A stretch of 64,000 bases of DNA from Marinibacterium sp. (GCA_017643305.1 JAEPNQ010000002.1:1-64000), one strand, 5' to 3'. Positions 1-10,127 are shown, counted from the stretch's first letter. The notes: generated by a model from the sequence alone, not told the origin. Program-made: numbers and translations.

Positions 1-990
1 GTCATTCGCGGAGGCCACCGACCCCATGTAAACCGCAGCATGATCCCTGGGGGCGAGATAGCTGTAGACACCATATGTCAGCCCGCGTTTTTCACGCACT
101 TCGGCCATCAGGCGGCTTTCAAATGATCCACCCCCTAGAATCTGGTTTAGCACATAGGCGGCGAAGAAATCTTCGTCGTGCCTGTCGATGCCCGCTTGTC
201 CGAAAAGCGCAACCGATTGCGGGGTGTCAAACTCCACCACGGTTACGCCGCCATCAATGGTTACCTCTGCAGGTCCCGGCATCGGCGCACCAGTTTCAGG
301 CAACTCCCCCAGCAGCGCGTCGAGCAAAACCCCCAGCTCATCAGCAGAGATATCCCCGACCACCCCAACAAAAAGACGATCCTTCGCAAACACCCGCTTG
401 TGTGCCTCGAACATGTCTTCGCGGGTCAGGGCCGCCACAGTTGCCAACGTTCCCTTTTCCGAGCCGCCATAGGGATGTGCGCCATATGCCATTGCAGCAA
501 AGGTTGCACCCGCAATGTCATTGGGGTTTTTCAGATCCCCGGCCAGACCGGACAGCACCTGACCGCGCACGCGCTCCAATGCTTCCGGATCAAACCGTGG
601 TTGCATGATCGTATCGCGTAGCAAAGCCAACACCTCCTCCCGGTTTTCCGTCAGGAAACGGGCCGAGATCGTGATGCTGTCGTCGCTGCTATCATAGTTT
701 ATGGAAGCAGCCAGTGCTTCCAACTCGCGCGCATAGGCAACGGCGTCCAGATCGGCGGAGCCTTCTTCCAGCAGACCAGTCATCAGATAGGTTGCGCCGC
801 GCTTGTCTTCGGGGTCGAGCGACAAGCCTCCGCGAAAGCTCAGCTCCAGCGCCATGAAGGGAATGCTGCGATCCTCGACCAGCCATGCCTTGATGCCATT
901 GGGGGAAGTGACCTCCTGGATCTTGACCTCGGCCATCGCGGTAATGCTGGTCACAGCCCAAATCAGAGCGGACAGAATAACCCGCATCAT
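1..990 (-). CDS. M16 family peptidase-like protein, non-catalytic partner (C-terminus cut by window edge)
   Basis: The reading frame runs off the left edge, so the C-terminus is missing. The N-terminus has a signal-peptide-like hydrophobic stretch, so export to the periplasm is likely. Where an active M16 peptidase carries HxxEH, this protein reads YLMTGLLEEG, so the zinc ligands are absent. The later RGLTYGVYS stretch matches the R/Y region of M16 C-terminal domains. Together with the HxxEH-bearing neighbour just upstream this fits the usual arrangement of one catalytic and one inactive M16 subunit. Its ATG overlaps the neighbour's TGA (ATGA), so translation is probably coupled. The family is clear; the substrate is unknown. 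Confidence 0.85.
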   Translation of the reverse strand, partial: MMRVILSALIWAVTSITAMAEVKIQEVTSPNGIKAWLVEDRSIPFMALELSFRGGLSLDPEDKRGATYLMTGLLEEGSADLDAVAYARELEALAASINYDSSDDSITISARFLTENREEVLALLRDTIMQPRFDPEALERVRGQVLSGLAGDLKNPNDIAGATFAAMAYGAHPYGGSEKGTLATVAALTREDMFEAHKRVFAKDRLFVGVVGDISADELGVLLDALLGELPETGAPMPGPAEVTIDGGVTVVEFDTPQSVALFGQAGIDRHDEDFFAAYVLNQILGGGSFESRLMAEVREKRGLTYGVYSYLAPRDHAAVYMGSVASAND

Positions 991-2330
991 TGTGTTGTCT
1001 CCTCTGCCCGCATCAGCCACCCGGTGACCGACGTTTCTGGGCGCAGAACCGCCCGCGCCGCTTCGATGATGTCTTCCTCTGTCACGGCCTGCAGAATGTC
1101 AGGCCACGCCTGCACATCCTTCACCGTCAGGCCTGAGGTCAGCGCCCGGCCGTAGCGGTTGGCAATGCCTTCCACGTTGTCGCGCGCATAGATCTGCGCG
1201 GCACGCAGCTGCATTTTTATGCGCGCCAATTGCTCTGCGTCGACACCGTCCTTGATGAATTCGACCAGTGCCCGGTCCAGCGCGTCTTCGGCCTCTTGCA
1301 GCGTAATGCCGGGGATGGGCACGACAACAAAATCGAAGGTCGTGTTGTCCAGCGACACACCACTGTAGAAGGCGCCTGTATAGATCGCTACTTTCTTTTC
1401 AAATTGCAGTTTCTGCGCCAGATAAGACGTGGTGCCGCCACCAAGGATTTCTTCTAGGATCGTGAGCGCGGCGGCCTTTTCCTGAGCCCCGCTGTCGCGT
1501 TCCGGCGCCAGGTAGGACCGGCTGACATATTCCTGTGCAACACGCGGGTCGCGGAAGGTAACCCTGCGGGCCGCAATCTGTGGGGGTTCGGTGGCGCGAA
1601 AACGTTCGGGCAGATCAGGATTGGAAGGGATCACGCCATAGTGTTTTTCGGCCAAGGCGCGAACATCGTCAGGGTAAACATCGCCTGACACGACCAAAAT
1701 GGCATTGTTCGGCGCGTAATAGGTTTCATAAAATCCCAGCGCATCGTCCATATCCAGCGTTTCCATCTCATGGCGCCAACCAATTATCGGGATGCCGTAG
1801 CGATGGTTCAGATACTGGACCGCGTTCAATTGTTCACCAAACAGGGCGCGTGGATTATTTTCCGTCCGCTGGTTGCGTTCTTCCAAGATCACGTCCCGCT
1901 CAGTCGCGATATCGCGCTCGGTCAGCCGGATATTGATCATCCGGTCCGCCTCCATCTGCATCATCAGTTCCAGACGGTCCGCCGCGATGCGCTGGAAGTA
2001 CGCAGTGTAGTCATAGCTGGTGAACGCGTTATCGTTGCCGCCATTGGCCGCAACTGTGGCCGACAATTCGCCCGATTCCATCGTGTCGGTCGCCTTGAAA
2101 AGCAGATGTTCCAGAAAATGTGCAATGCCGGAGGACCCGACGGGTTCATCTGCCGACCCGGCCCTGTACCAGACCATATGTTGCACGACAGGCGCGCGAT
2201 GGTCCTCGACAACAACGACCTGCATGCCATTGTCCAGCACAAAGGATGTAACGGTCTCCGATTGGCCTTCTGCAGAGGCCATCGGCACAAAAGAGAGGGC
2301 GGCGCAGACCGCTGCCAAAACTCGCATCAT
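987..2330 (-). CDS. M16 family zinc metallopeptidase, catalytic subunit
   Basis: Zinc peptidase of the pitrilysin/insulinase family, about 447 residues. HFLEH at about residues 71-75 is the inverted zinc motif HxxEH; a downstream ERDVILEE stretch supplies the third-ligand region. A hydrophobic signal peptide (MMRVLAAVC... to about residue 20) indicates periplasmic location. I start at the ATG at 2330 because GGGAGAAA lies just upstream and the signal peptide begins there; the open frame extends further to 2372 without reason. It overlaps the next M16-like gene by ATGA. Substrate unknown; such pairs are often annotated as periplasmic processing proteases. Confidence 0.9.
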   Translation of the reverse strand: MMRVLAAVCAALSFVPMASAEGQSETVTSFVLDNGMQVVVVEDHRAPVVQHMVWYRAGSADEPVGSSGIAHFLEHLLFKATDTMESGELSATVAANGGNDNAFTSYDYTAYFQRIAADRLELMMQMEADRMINIRLTERDIATERDVILEERNQRTENNPRALFGEQLNAVQYLNHRYGIPIIGWRHEMETLDMDDALGFYETYYAPNNAILVVSGDVYPDDVRALAEKHYGVIPSNPDLPERFRATEPPQIAARRVTFRDPRVAQEYVSRSYLAPERDSGAQEKAAALTILEEILGGGTTSYLAQKLQFEKKVAIYTGAFYSGVSLDNTTFDFVVVPIPGITLQEAEDALDRALVEFIKDGVDAEQLARIKMQLRAAQIYARDNVEGIANRYGRALTSGLTVKDVQAWPDILQAVTEEDIIEAARAVLRPETSVTGWLMRAEETTQ

Positions 2331-2410
2331 GTACGTTTCTCCCAAAGAATGTGGGAACAAGTTACGCCGCATGGCACGCGGTTCAAGCGATGTTCGCGGG
2401 AACGTGAGGA

Positions 2411-2935
2411 TTATTCGTCATACGGCGGCGAGGACGGCGTCGGCAGACCTGCACGGCGATAGGGGACCGCAATCTCATATGGATCCAGTGCCTCGCGGCG
2501 ATAGGCCTGTTCATACCGGTCGACCTGGAACAGCTTGATACTGGACAATCGCGACTGGCGCTTGCGGAACTTGGCATCTTCTTCTGCCAGCGACTGGCGG
2601 ATGTCGGGTTGCACACCGCCACGGCTGGCTGCAGTCACCAGTGCTGCATCCGATCCAGGGATTGGTGCGTTCGGGTCCAGGCCCGCCGGGTTTCCGCCGA
2701 CCGATGCAACGGCATCCTGGTTCGGCTTCTGATCCACACGGTTGCCGCTACCCGGTGTCGGTGCGGGCAGGAATGCATAGTCCTTTGGTTGCTCCAGAGG
2801 CTTGGTTGGCGTAACGAGAAATTCGTCCGGTCCATTGCTGGGTTGTTTCAACGTACGCAAGCCCGTGTCAGCGCAACCTCCCAATCCAAAGGTCGCCGCC
2901 GCAACACAGACTGTCACGATACGAGCGCTCAACAT
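2411..2935 (-). CDS. bamF: BamF-like outer-membrane assembly lipoprotein (DUF3035)
   Basis: About 174 residues. The start at 2935 is preceded by AGGAG at good spacing and gives a lipoprotein signal peptide ending in the lipobox GLGGC, so the mature protein is probably lipidated on Cys. The PDEFLV and KPLEQPKDY stretches followed by a Pro-rich segment and a charged C-terminal region resemble the alphaproteobacterial DUF3035 family, named BamF, an accessory part of the beta-barrel assembly machine. It lies directly downstream of lspA, the signal peptidase that matures lipoproteins, in a co-directional run. Family assignment is from memory of the pattern, so the symbol is moderately sure. Confidence 0.75.
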   Translation of the reverse strand: MLSARIVTVCVAAATFGLGGCADTGLRTLKQPSNGPDEFLVTPTKPLEQPKDYAFLPAPTPGSGNRVDQKPNQDAVASVGGNPAGLDPNAPIPGSDAALVTAASRGGVQPDIRQSLAEEDAKFRKRQSRLSSIKLFQVDRYEQAYRREALDPYEIAVPYRRAGLPTPSSPPYDE

Positions 2936-2985
2936 CAGTTGTCTCCTGCCTTTTTCCAGCCTTCTAACGCATTCTGTACTATTGG

Positions 2986-3474
2986 TCACGTCGCCTTTTT
3001 CCGTGGGCTGCCCAGATCGGCCAAAACCAGCCCCCCGGCCCCCGCAAAAATAAAGATGTCGGCAACGTTAAAAACAAAAGGGTTCTGGATCCCGCAACAG
3101 GACATGTTCAGAAAATCCAGAACATAGCCGTACAGAACCCGGTCCAAGACATTACCCAGTGCACCGCCAATCAGCAGCCCGGCACAAAGCTGTACAAACA
3201 AAGTCGCACGACTGCGTATCACCCAGATGGCAACGCCCATGACAACCAGCGCGGAAAACCCGATCAGCACCCAGCGCTGGACATCACCATCTGCATTGAA
3301 CAGGCCAAAGTTGATGCCGCGGTTTTCACCATAGCGAAAGGTCAGAAGCGGCGGCAAAACGTCGATCACTTGGCGTTGCGCCAGGCTCATGCCGTGAACG
3401 ACCACGTATTTGCTGGCCTGATCAGCTAGGATCGCGCCCAGAGTGGACCAGAGGAGAATACTCTGCCGCATCAT
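2986..3474 (-). CDS. lspA: Lipoprotein signal peptidase (signal peptidase II)
   Basis: Inner-membrane aspartyl protease of 162 residues that cleaves prolipoprotein signal peptides before the lipidated Cys. The two catalytic Asp regions are visible: [15 protein letters not shown], with the N-x-x-D-R pattern, and [11 protein letters not shown] near the C-terminus. Four hydrophobic segments fit the family's four transmembrane helices. The ATG overlaps the purH stop (TGATG), so translation is probably coupled to purH. The next gene is a predicted lipoprotein, a likely substrate. Confidence 0.95.
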   Translation of the reverse strand: MMRQSILLWSTLGAILADQASKYVVVHGMSLAQRQVIDVLPPLLTFRYGENRGINFGLFNADGDVQRWVLIGFSALVVMGVAIWVIRSRATLFVQLCAGLLIGGALGNVLDRVLYGYVLDFLNMSCCGIQNPFVFNVADIFIFAGAGGLVLADLGSPRKKAT

Positions 3475-5063
3475 CAGTGTCGGAAATGCCGCATGCCAGT
3501 GAACACCATGGCCAGGCCGGCGTCATCAGCCGCGGCGATCACTTCGTCATCGCGCATCGACCCACCCGGTTGGATGACCGAGGTTGCACCCGCAGCCGCA
3601 GCCTCCATAAGCCCGTCTGCAAAGGGGAAGAACGCATCGGATGCGACGGCAGAACCTTTGGTCAACGGTTCGGGCAGACCGAGTGCCTCAGCCATGCGCT
3701 CGGCCTTCTTGGCGGCAATTAGGGCGCTGTCGACTCGGCTCATCTGCCCCGCACCGACGCCGACCGTGGCCCCATCTTTGACATAAACGATAGCGTTGGA
3801 TTTCACGTGCTTTGCCACTTTCCACGCAAACAACAAATCGCGCAGTTCGTCTTCGGTCGGCTGGCGTCTGGTTACAATCTTCAGGTCATCCTGCGTGATG
3901 TGGCCGTTGTCCTTATCTTGCATCAAGAACCCGCCCGCGACCTGCCGGATGGTCATCGCCGCTGTCTGCGGATCAGCCATCGCGCCAGTGGTCAGCAGGC
4001 GCAGGTTCTTCTTGGCAGCAAACACCGCCTTGGCCGCCTCATCCGCTTCGGGCGCAATCACAACCTCGGTAAAGATGCCGGTGATCACCTGCGCCGTCGC
4101 TTCGTCCAACGGCTGGTTCAGCGCAATGATGCCACCAAAGGCGCTGGTCCGGTCACAGTCAAAGGCACGCATATACGCCTCTTTCAAAGTTGCTCCCCGC
4201 GCGACACCGCAGGGGTTGGCATGCTTGATGATCGCACAGGCCGGGCCGTCGGCGGTTGCAAATTCGCTGACCAGCTCGAACGCGGCGTCGGTGTCGTTGA
4301 TGTTGTTGTAGCTCAGGTTCTTGCCCTGGTGTTGGGCCGCGGTGGCCACGCCAGATCGGTTCGAGCCATCGGTGTAAAATGCCGCCTTCTGATGCGGGTT
4401 CTCACCATAGCGCAGCATCTGCGCCAGCGTCCCGCCCACGGCGCAGTACTTGGGCGCCCCGCTTTCCAGTTTCCGCGCCATCCAGCCCGATACAGCCGCA
4501 TCATAAGCTGCCGTACGGGCATAGGCGGTCAGCGCCAGATCCTGCCGGTAGCGCAAAGGTGTCGCGCCATCGTTTTCGCGCATCTCAGCCAGCAGCAGAG
4601 CGTAATCCGCAGGGTCCACCACCACATTTACAAACGCATGGTTCTTGGCCGCCGCACGGATCATCGCCGGGCCGCCAATGTCGATGTTTTCGATACAGGT
4701 GTCATAATCAGCACCTTGCGCCACGGTCGCCTCGAACGGATAAAGGTTTACCACCAACAGGTCGATCGGCCCGATCCCATGTTGGTCCATCGACACCAGG
4801 TGATCTTCATTATCCCGCAGCGCCAGCAGCCCACCATGAACCATTGGGTGCAGCGTTTTCACGCGGCCATCCATCATCTCAGGGAAACCCGTCAGCTCAG
4901 ACACATCCCGCACCTCCAGCCCCGCGTCTCGCAGGCTGCGCGCGGTGCCGCCCGTGCTGACCAGTTCCACGCCATGCTGGGACAGCGCCTGACCCAGTTC
5001 GATCAGGCCGGTTTTGTCGGATACGGAAAGCAAGGCCCGGCGCACGGGCTGGAGATCGGTCAT
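3474..5063 (-). CDS. purH: Bifunctional AICAR formyltransferase / IMP cyclohydrolase
   Basis: Catalyses the last two steps of purine synthesis: AICAR plus 10-formyl-THF to FAICAR, then ring closure to IMP. The 529-residue protein has the N-terminal MGS-like cyclohydrolase domain ([40 protein letters not shown]) and the C-terminal transformylase domain with the KHANPCGVA motif carrying the Lys-His pair. The ATG at 5063 overlaps the upstream TGA (TGATG); an in-frame TTG one codon earlier is unlikely to be used. Cytosolic housekeeping enzyme in the same run as lspA and bamF. Confidence 0.97.
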   Translation of the reverse strand: MTDLQPVRRALLSVSDKTGLIELGQALSQHGVELVSTGGTARSLRDAGLEVRDVSELTGFPEMMDGRVKTLHPMVHGGLLALRDNEDHLVSMDQHGIGPIDLLVVNLYPFEATVAQGADYDTCIENIDIGGPAMIRAAAKNHAFVNVVVDPADYALLLAEMRENDGATPLRYRQDLALTAYARTAAYDAAVSGWMARKLESGAPKYCAVGGTLAQMLRYGENPHQKAAFYTDGSNRSGVATAAQHQGKNLSYNNINDTDAAFELVSEFATADGPACAIIKHANPCGVARGATLKEAYMRAFDCDRTSAFGGIIALNQPLDEATAQVITGIFTEVVIAPEADEAAKAVFAAKKNLRLLTTGAMADPQTAAMTIRQVAGGFLMQDKDNGHITQDDLKIVTRRQPTEDELRDLLFAWKVAKHVKSNAIVYVKDGATVGVGAGQMSRVDSALIAAKKAERMAEALGLPEPLTKGSAVASDAFFPFADGLMEAAAAGATSVIQPGGSMRDDEVIAAADDAGLAMVFTGMRHFRH

Positions 5064-6826
5064 CAATAAGGGTCCTCTGCGAGCGTGTCGGCGATGTCGC
5101 GGTCATCCATCCGCAGGTCCCGCACGGCAATCGCGGTATCCTGCGCCTTTGAAAGCGACCATCGAATGCGCGTCGCATACTCCATCGCCCGCCCCGATAG
5201 AACGATCTGTTTTGTCGCGCGTGGCTTTAGACGTCCCTTTTCCAAAAACACGCTGGCCTGCAGCGATAAATCCTGTGTTCCGTCATGCCGGAACACCCAG
5301 ATTTCCCCACTTTTCAGCGCCAGCGAGATGGCCGCTCCGCCCAGATCGACGGACGCATCGACGTCAGGATGCAGGTGGAAGCGGATATCGAACCGCACAC
5401 CGTCCAGCCGCGTCGCATCCAACGCCTTGTCAAACCTTCGCTTGTCGGCGTCATCCATGGCCAGCAGCATGTCTTCACCTGCCAGTCCGCGACCGTCAAA
5501 GGTCAGCTCAAGCGTGCGCGCTGCGGTTAGTCCATGCGTTTTGACATAAGCGTTATGCCCGCCTTGAAACCGCACCGCATCGGGGGCTTCGGATATTTCG
5601 ATCGGCACGTAATCCGGCCCATCGACCATCGCTTCGCGTCCGGTGCTCTTTTCCGGCTCGGCAAGCCGGGCAGAGGAATAGCCATCCAGACACAAGACAG
5701 AATGCGACGGCGTCGCGCGTCCGGCCCGCCGCCAATCCGGCCCAAAAGACACGCCAGACCCGCAATTCACCAACAATGGCCGCCGGCCAGAGGTCAACTC
5801 CATCGCCAGTGTGGAAGCGTGCGCGTTATAAGATGCTTTAGCCGTTGGCAGTTCGCTCGCATCCACGATGATGCTGGTGCGCCCGGCTGAAAGACGTGCA
5901 TAACCCATGGCCAGCCCATCGGCATGGCGCTGGGTTACATGGCTGGCCGCAAGAGCATGGTCCAACCGGCCTTCCAGACCGCGCCCGCCACCATGAAACC
6001 GCGCCAGCCCACCATCCGCATGCCGCAGCGTGCGCAGGGTTGGCGCGATACGTTCAATGGCGGCCAAATGCGGCGCCGGCACCCAGCGCCCGGCCTCCTG
6101 CAAAGCCGCTGCCGACCAGGTCAGCAGCATGAACACTTCCAGCAACTCTTCAGGGTTCCGCGTGGCAAGCCCACCCTGACTGTCAATCTGCGCATCACAT
6201 TCACGCAGCATCGCTTGCATCGCGGGATCAGTCAGTGCCTCCATGCCTTCCAAGGACAACCCGGCAAAGATCAGACCTGTCAGCGCCTCGAACCGGGGCA
6301 GGCCTGGCAAGGCCCCCTGCCGGCGCTTGTTCAAAAACCAGGTCTGCCGTGCCAGAGACCGGTAAAAGCGGTCACTGTCCTCGCGTTCCAGCCCGCGTAG
6401 CAGGAAAATCGCGTGGTTAATCCAACGTATTATCCGCCGTCCGGCCAGATCAGGCGTCCAGCCCGGCCCAGTTCCGCGCCCATACGTGTCGATCCAGTCA
6501 AACAACCAGGTCTGCGCCGTGTGCCGCGCCTGCCGGTCGCCAATAGCGGCCAGATCATCCAGCCATCCAAAACCCTGCCGGTCGGCCTCGAAAGCGGTAT
6601 CCGGTGCGTCAACGGCCCACAGCGACGTGCCTGGTGCCTCAATCAGCGTTCCAGCAAACAGCAGGTTTCCGCCGATCAACTGCCGCCCTTTGGCAAAACT
6701 GCCAACGGTCCGCGGTTCAGGCTGAGACACGAAAGCGGTTGCCGCACGCTGTTGCGCACTGAACCGGGCGTAAAGCCGGTTCAAGAACCGCGTTGAGCGG
6801 GGAATGGCGGGTACTGCCGTGGACAT
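5063..6826 (-). CDS. Heparinase II/III-like protein
   Basis: 587 residues with an N-terminal all-alpha region ([37 protein letters not shown]) and a C-terminal beta-rich region containing [22 protein letters not shown]. This is the layout of the heparinase II/III family of polysaccharide lyases. No signal peptide is evident. In Roseobacter genomes I recall this family next to purH and rsmB, as here. Its stop overlaps the purH start. Whether it is an active lyase and on which glycan cannot be told from sequence alone; a role in cell-envelope glycan handling is a guess. Confidence 0.8.
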   Translation of the reverse strand: MSTAVPAIPRSTRFLNRLYARFSAQQRAATAFVSQPEPRTVGSFAKGRQLIGGNLLFAGTLIEAPGTSLWAVDAPDTAFEADRQGFGWLDDLAAIGDRQARHTAQTWLFDWIDTYGRGTGPGWTPDLAGRRIIRWINHAIFLLRGLEREDSDRFYRSLARQTWFLNKRRQGALPGLPRFEALTGLIFAGLSLEGMEALTDPAMQAMLRECDAQIDSQGGLATRNPEELLEVFMLLTWSAAALQEAGRWVPAPHLAAIERIAPTLRTLRHADGGLARFHGGGRGLEGRLDHALAASHVTQRHADGLAMGYARLSAGRTSIIVDASELPTAKASYNAHASTLAMELTSGRRPLLVNCGSGVSFGPDWRRAGRATPSHSVLCLDGYSSARLAEPEKSTGREAMVDGPDYVPIEISEAPDAVRFQGGHNAYVKTHGLTAARTLELTFDGRGLAGEDMLLAMDDADKRRFDKALDATRLDGVRFDIRFHLHPDVDASVDLGGAAISLALKSGEIWVFRHDGTQDLSLQASVFLEKGRLKPRATKQIVLSGRAMEYATRIRWSLSKAQDTAIAVRDLRMDDRDIADTLAEDPY

Positions 6827-6908
6827 TTACTGCTGCCTCATACGCTCTTTGGCGTTTAAGCAACCATAACGGGTGACATTCGCTAAGTCACCGGAGAACT
6901 GTACCGGA

Positions 6909-8171
6909 TCAGGATTTCACGAGAGCCGAGATGAAAAACCCGTCCATGCCACCCCGATCCGGCCAGTGGTCGGGCCGCAAACGGATGCCTTTGGTCGGGT
7001 CGACCCAGTCGCTTTCGACCCCGACCAACTGCATCGCAGACGGATCGACAGCCATATCTGAGTGGCGGGTCAGCGCGTTTTCAATCTGGTGTTCGCCTTC
7101 CTCCGTGAACAGCGAACAGGTGCAATAGACCAGCCGCCCGCCCGGTCGAAGCAGACCCCAGGCGTGATCCAGCATCGCCGCCTGCAGGCTGACCAGGTCA
7201 TCCAGTCCCGATCCGTCCCGCACATGCGGCAGATCCGGATGCCGCCGGATCGTGCCAGTGGCAGAACACGGCGCGTCCAGCAGGATCGCATCATAGCTGC
7301 CGCTCACATCCAAAACATCACCCTGCCGAACCTCTGCGTTCAGCCCGGTCCGATCCAGATTTTCCCGAAGGGTTTTCAACCGGTCCTCTGACAGGTCCAC
7401 CGCAGTCACCGCCGCACCCATCGCGGCCAGTTGCAGCGTCTTGCCGCCAGGAGCCGCGCACAGATCCAGCACCCTGACCCCGGTTGCAGGCGCCAAAACC
7501 CGCGCCGCAATCGCGGCGGCGGCATCCTGTACCCACCATTCGCCTTTTTCATAGCCAGGCAATGCGGACACCTGCCGCGACGCTGCCAGCCGCAGGGACC
7601 CGGTCGGCAACAGTTCTGCCTCCAGCTCCTCTGCCGAAAACGTGCCTTTCCGGGTCAAGTCCAGTGGCGCGCCCCGGAAATGCGCGGCTTCAATCGCCTG
7701 CACGCCGTCCGGGCCATATGTGGACACCAACTGACCGCGCAGCCATTTTGGCAGGCGCGGCACTCGCAGGCTAGCCCATTTCTCCGGGCCGTCCGCCGCC
7801 ACCTTGCGCAGCACCGCGTTGACCAAACCCTTTAGCGCGCCGTGCTTCTTTTGGCGCGACACGATGGTGACCATTGCATTTACAACGCCATGTGCCGCCT
7901 CGCCCTGGCACAGCTCCACTGTGCCCAGCCGCAGTGCATTGCGCACAGTCAAAGGCGGCGGTTTACGCAGATGGGCGGACAGCAAACGGTCCGCCCGTTC
8001 CAAACCGCGCAAGGTTTCCAACGCCAGCCGCTGCGCGCGGGCCCGGTCTGCCAGGGGCAGGTCATCCAGAAAACCGGCAGCCACACAGTCGGACAGCATA
8101 CGCTGCTGCCCCAGCACCTGATCAAGCAGTTTCACAGCGCCCCGACGCGCCGCAACCCCGGTGGCCGCCAT
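6909..8171 (-). CDS. rsmB: 16S rRNA (cytosine(967)-C(5))-methyltransferase family protein
   Basis: SAM-dependent m5C rRNA methyltransferase of about 420 residues. The N-terminal NusB-like domain (ARRGAVKLLDQVL, ADRLLSAHLRK) is followed by a Rossmann fold with the SAM motif LDLCAAPGGKT, the DAPCSATG catalytic-region motif and the second Cys in YCTCSLF. The protein is placed to start at 8171 (MAATGVAARRG), where homologues begin; the open frame extends to 8333 across the divergent sdhAF4 gene, which is implausible. First gene of the minus-strand run that continues with the heparinase-like protein and purH. Confidence 0.92.
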   Translation of the reverse strand: MAATGVAARRGAVKLLDQVLGQQRMLSDCVAAGFLDDLPLADRARAQRLALETLRGLERADRLLSAHLRKPPPLTVRNALRLGTVELCQGEAAHGVVNAMVTIVSRQKKHGALKGLVNAVLRKVAADGPEKWASLRVPRLPKWLRGQLVSTYGPDGVQAIEAAHFRGAPLDLTRKGTFSAEELEAELLPTGSLRLAASRQVSALPGYEKGEWWVQDAAAAIAARVLAPATGVRVLDLCAAPGGKTLQLAAMGAAVTAVDLSEDRLKTLRENLDRTGLNAEVRQGDVLDVSGSYDAILLDAPCSATGTIRRHPDLPHVRDGSGLDDLVSLQAAMLDHAWGLLRPGGRLVYCTCSLFTEEGEHQIENALTRHSDMAVDPSAMQLVGVESDWVDPTKGIRLRPDHWPDRGGMDGFFISALVKS

Positions 8172-8185
8172 CACACATTCATCCC

Positions 8186-8213
8186 TTGTTCCGCGAAGCC
8201 TCTGGGGTATATC
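8186..8213 (+). promoter_or_regulatory. Candidate sigma-70-type promoter of the sdhAF4 gene
   Basis: TTGTTC (8186-8191) and TATATC (8208-8213) are separated by 16 bases. Transcription would start only about 1-3 bases before the ATG at 8221, implying a nearly leaderless mRNA. No Shine-Dalgarno sequence is visible before this ATG, which agrees. Seen by eye only. Confidence 0.35.
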
Positions 8214-8220
8214 AGTGGGT

Positions 8221-8412
8221 ATGGAAAAGAAAGACGATATTCCGTCCGACCTGCCTCCGGCCGCCCAACGCGCACTGGCCGAAGCAGCAGGACGTCGTCG
8301 CGCGCAGGAAGCCGAGGCCAAGGCGATGCCCAAAGAACTGGGTGGCCGCGACGGTCCAGAACCTGTTCGCTATGGCGATTGGGAAAAGAAAGGTCTGGCA
8401 ATCGACTTCTGA
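8221..8412 (+). CDS. SdhAF4-type succinate dehydrogenase assembly factor (DUF1674)
   Basis: Small 63-residue protein, highly charged, ending in the family signature GDWEKKGLAIDF preceded by GRDGPEPVRYG. This C-terminal block defines DUF1674/SdhAF4, which assists flavination and assembly of the SdhA subunit of succinate dehydrogenase. The ATG at 8221 is chosen because the family starts with a short charged segment; the frame is open from 8161 but that part runs back through the rsmB start. It is divergent from rsmB with only 49 bp between the two starts. Confidence 0.85.
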   Translation: MEKKDDIPSDLPPAAQRALAEAAGRRRAQEAEAKAMPKELGGRDGPEPVRYGDWEKKGLAIDF

Positions 8413-8428
8413 TCGCCAGAGCCGGGGG

Positions 8429-8779
8429 TCAGCGGATGGTGAAATCCGCGAAATCGCCCGCGCCCTTGTCCGACGTAAACCGAATCTTGCGACCGTTCAC
8501 GCGAACCTCCTGACAATTGTAGCCCAGCTGTTTTTTGCCCCAGGCCAGATCCCGGCAGAAATACCCGTTTTGCCACTTCCAAGACCCGCTCACCGGTCTG
8601 GTGGCCCCGGTCCCTGTGATTTCTCCGCCAGGCGACACCTGCAGCCGGATCAACGGGCGCGTCAGTGATTTACCAGATACGATATCTCGGAACTGACTGG
8701 CGTCGGTGATGCGGTCGAAATCGGCCCAGACAGGGGACGCAGATGCCATAAGACCAACGGCAAGCAGCAGGCGAAGCAT
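8429..8779 (-). CDS. Small secreted protein of unknown function downstream of dapB
   Basis: 116 residues beginning with a clean signal peptide (MLRLLLAVGLMASASPVWA). The mature part is beta-rich with the pattern SGSWKWQNGYFCRDLAWG and a paired Cys in YNCQEV, probably one disulfide in the periplasm. AGAGGT precedes the ATG at good spacing. It lies 54 bp downstream of dapB on the same strand. I recall homologues in this group sometimes carrying the dapB product name, but nothing in the sequence resembles DapB: no Rossmann motif and far too short. No function assigned. Confidence 0.75.
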   Translation of the reverse strand: MLRLLLAVGLMASASPVWADFDRITDASQFRDIVSGKSLTRPLIRLQVSPGGEITGTGATRPVSGSWKWQNGYFCRDLAWGKKQLGYNCQEVRVNGRKIRFTSDKGAGDFADFTIR

Positions 8780-8833
8780 GGATTTACCTCTCGAACAATA
8801 ACACAGAGGGTACGGGCCAAACTGTCCTTCGGA

Positions 8834-9646
8834 TCACTTCATGCCAAGCACGTCCAGCATGTCATACTGGCCAGGTTTCTGCCCCAGCCCCCACAGCGCC
8901 GCCTTGATTGCCCCACGGGCGAAGATTGTCCGGTCCGTCGCGATGTGGCGCAGCACAATCCGTTCACCAGCCGCCGCAAACATTACATCATGCTCACCCA
9001 CGATGTCGCCACCCCGGATGGCGGTGAACCCGATATCGCCCCGCTTGCGCGCACCGGTGATGCCAGCGCGCCCCCGGTCCGACACTTCCCCAAGGTTCAC
9101 GCCACGACCATCGGCCGCCGCCTGCCCCAGCATCAACGCGGTGCCCGAGGGCGCATCCACCTTGCGGTTATGGTGGCCTTCGATCACCTCAATGTCGAAA
9201 TCTTCGTCCAACGCCGCCGCAACCTGACGCGTCATTTGCACCAACAAGTTCACGCCCAGGCTCATGTTTCCCGCCCGAATGATCACAGCGTGCCGCCCGG
9301 CAGGCTCCAGTGTGGCAATCTCTTCGTCCGACATGCCAGTTGTGCCGATCACATGTACTGCCCGCGCCTGTGCTGCCAGCGCGGCAAATTCCAGCGTGGC
9401 GGCGGGCGATGTGAAATCCAAAATAGCCTGCGCCTTGGCAAAGACAGGAAGCGGGTCGTCCGTCACATTGACACCCAGCGGGGACCCACCAATTGCGACG
9501 CCGATATCCTTTCCGACCCAGTCATGCCCCGCCCGTTCCACCGCACCAACCAGCGCAAGTTCGGGGTTTTCCGCAACCAGCCGAATCAAAGTCTGGCCCA
9601 TACGGCCCGACGCACCCGTCACGACAATTCCCGGCAGTTCCGACAT
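8834..9646 (-). CDS. dapB: 4-hydroxy-tetrahydrodipicolinate reductase
   Basis: Reduces the DapA product to tetrahydrodipicolinate in the lysine/diaminopimelate pathway, feeding peptidoglycan. The nucleotide-binding motif [10 protein letters not shown] is at the N-terminus, and the catalytic and substrate-binding region reads [14 protein letters not shown]. Two ATGs are possible, 9652 and 9646; I choose 9646 because GGAGA would touch the first ATG but is well spaced from the second. The 270-residue length is normal for the family. Divergent from rbfA. Confidence 0.95.
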   Translation of the reverse strand: MSELPGIVVTGASGRMGQTLIRLVAENPELALVGAVERAGHDWVGKDIGVAIGGSPLGVNVTDDPLPVFAKAQAILDFTSPAATLEFAALAAQARAVHVIGTTGMSDEEIATLEPAGRHAVIIRAGNMSLGVNLLVQMTRQVAAALDEDFDIEVIEGHHNRKVDAPSGTALMLGQAAADGRGVNLGEVSDRGRAGITGARKRGDIGFTAIRGGDIVGEHDVMFAAAGERIVLRHIATDRTIFARGAIKAALWGLGQKPGQYDMLDVLGMK

Positions 9647-9731
9647 CGACATTCTCCGTTTGCTGGTTCACCCGTCCCTATCCAATCCGAGACCGCTTGG
9701 CAAAGCCCCAGCGAGCACGTAAGTGGAGGCC

Positions 9732-10127
9732 ATGGCCAGAAATCTGCATCATGACGGACCCGGACCTTCCCAACGGCAATTGCGCGTGGGGGAATTGATC
9801 CGTCGTACCCTGTCCGAAGTGTTGGCTCGGGGCGACATCCATGACCCCGACCTTAACCGCATGTCGGTAACCGTGGGCGAAGTGCGCACATCCCCCGATC
9901 TGAAGGTCGCAACCGCTTATGTCCTGCCTCTGGGCGGGATCGGGCAGGACAAAGTGGTGGAGCTGCTGACCCGAAACAAAGGCGAGCTGCGCCGCGTCGT
10001 GGGCCGCAAACTGGGCCTGAAATTTTCGCCGGAGCTGCGGTTTCGTCTGGACAAGACCTTCGATCGGATGGACGACACCCGGCGCATGCTGGATCAGGAG
10101 GCGGTGCGCCGCGATCTGGACACGTGA
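9732..10127 (+). CDS. rbfA: 30S ribosome-binding factor A
   Basis: Single KH-fold protein that assists 16S rRNA 5'-end maturation and 30S assembly. Family landmarks are [36 protein letters not shown] and the C-terminal [15 protein letters not shown]. The ATG at 9732 gives 131 residues and matches the family start; GGAGG is unusually close (2-3 bases), and a GTG at 9723 is a weaker alternative. The stop overlaps the GTG start of the next gene (GTGA). Confidence 0.93.
   Translation: MARNLHHDGPGPSQRQLRVGELIRRTLSEVLARGDIHDPDLNRMSVTVGEVRTSPDLKVATAYVLPLGGIGQDKVVELLTRNKGELRRVVGRKLGLKFSPELRFRLDKTFDRMDDTRRMLDQEAVRRDLDT

Noticed and set aside
3807..5069. Long plus-strand open frame (420 codons)
   Set aside because: It lies antisense to purH; the translation is rich in Arg, His and Gln with no family pattern, as expected of a shadow frame.
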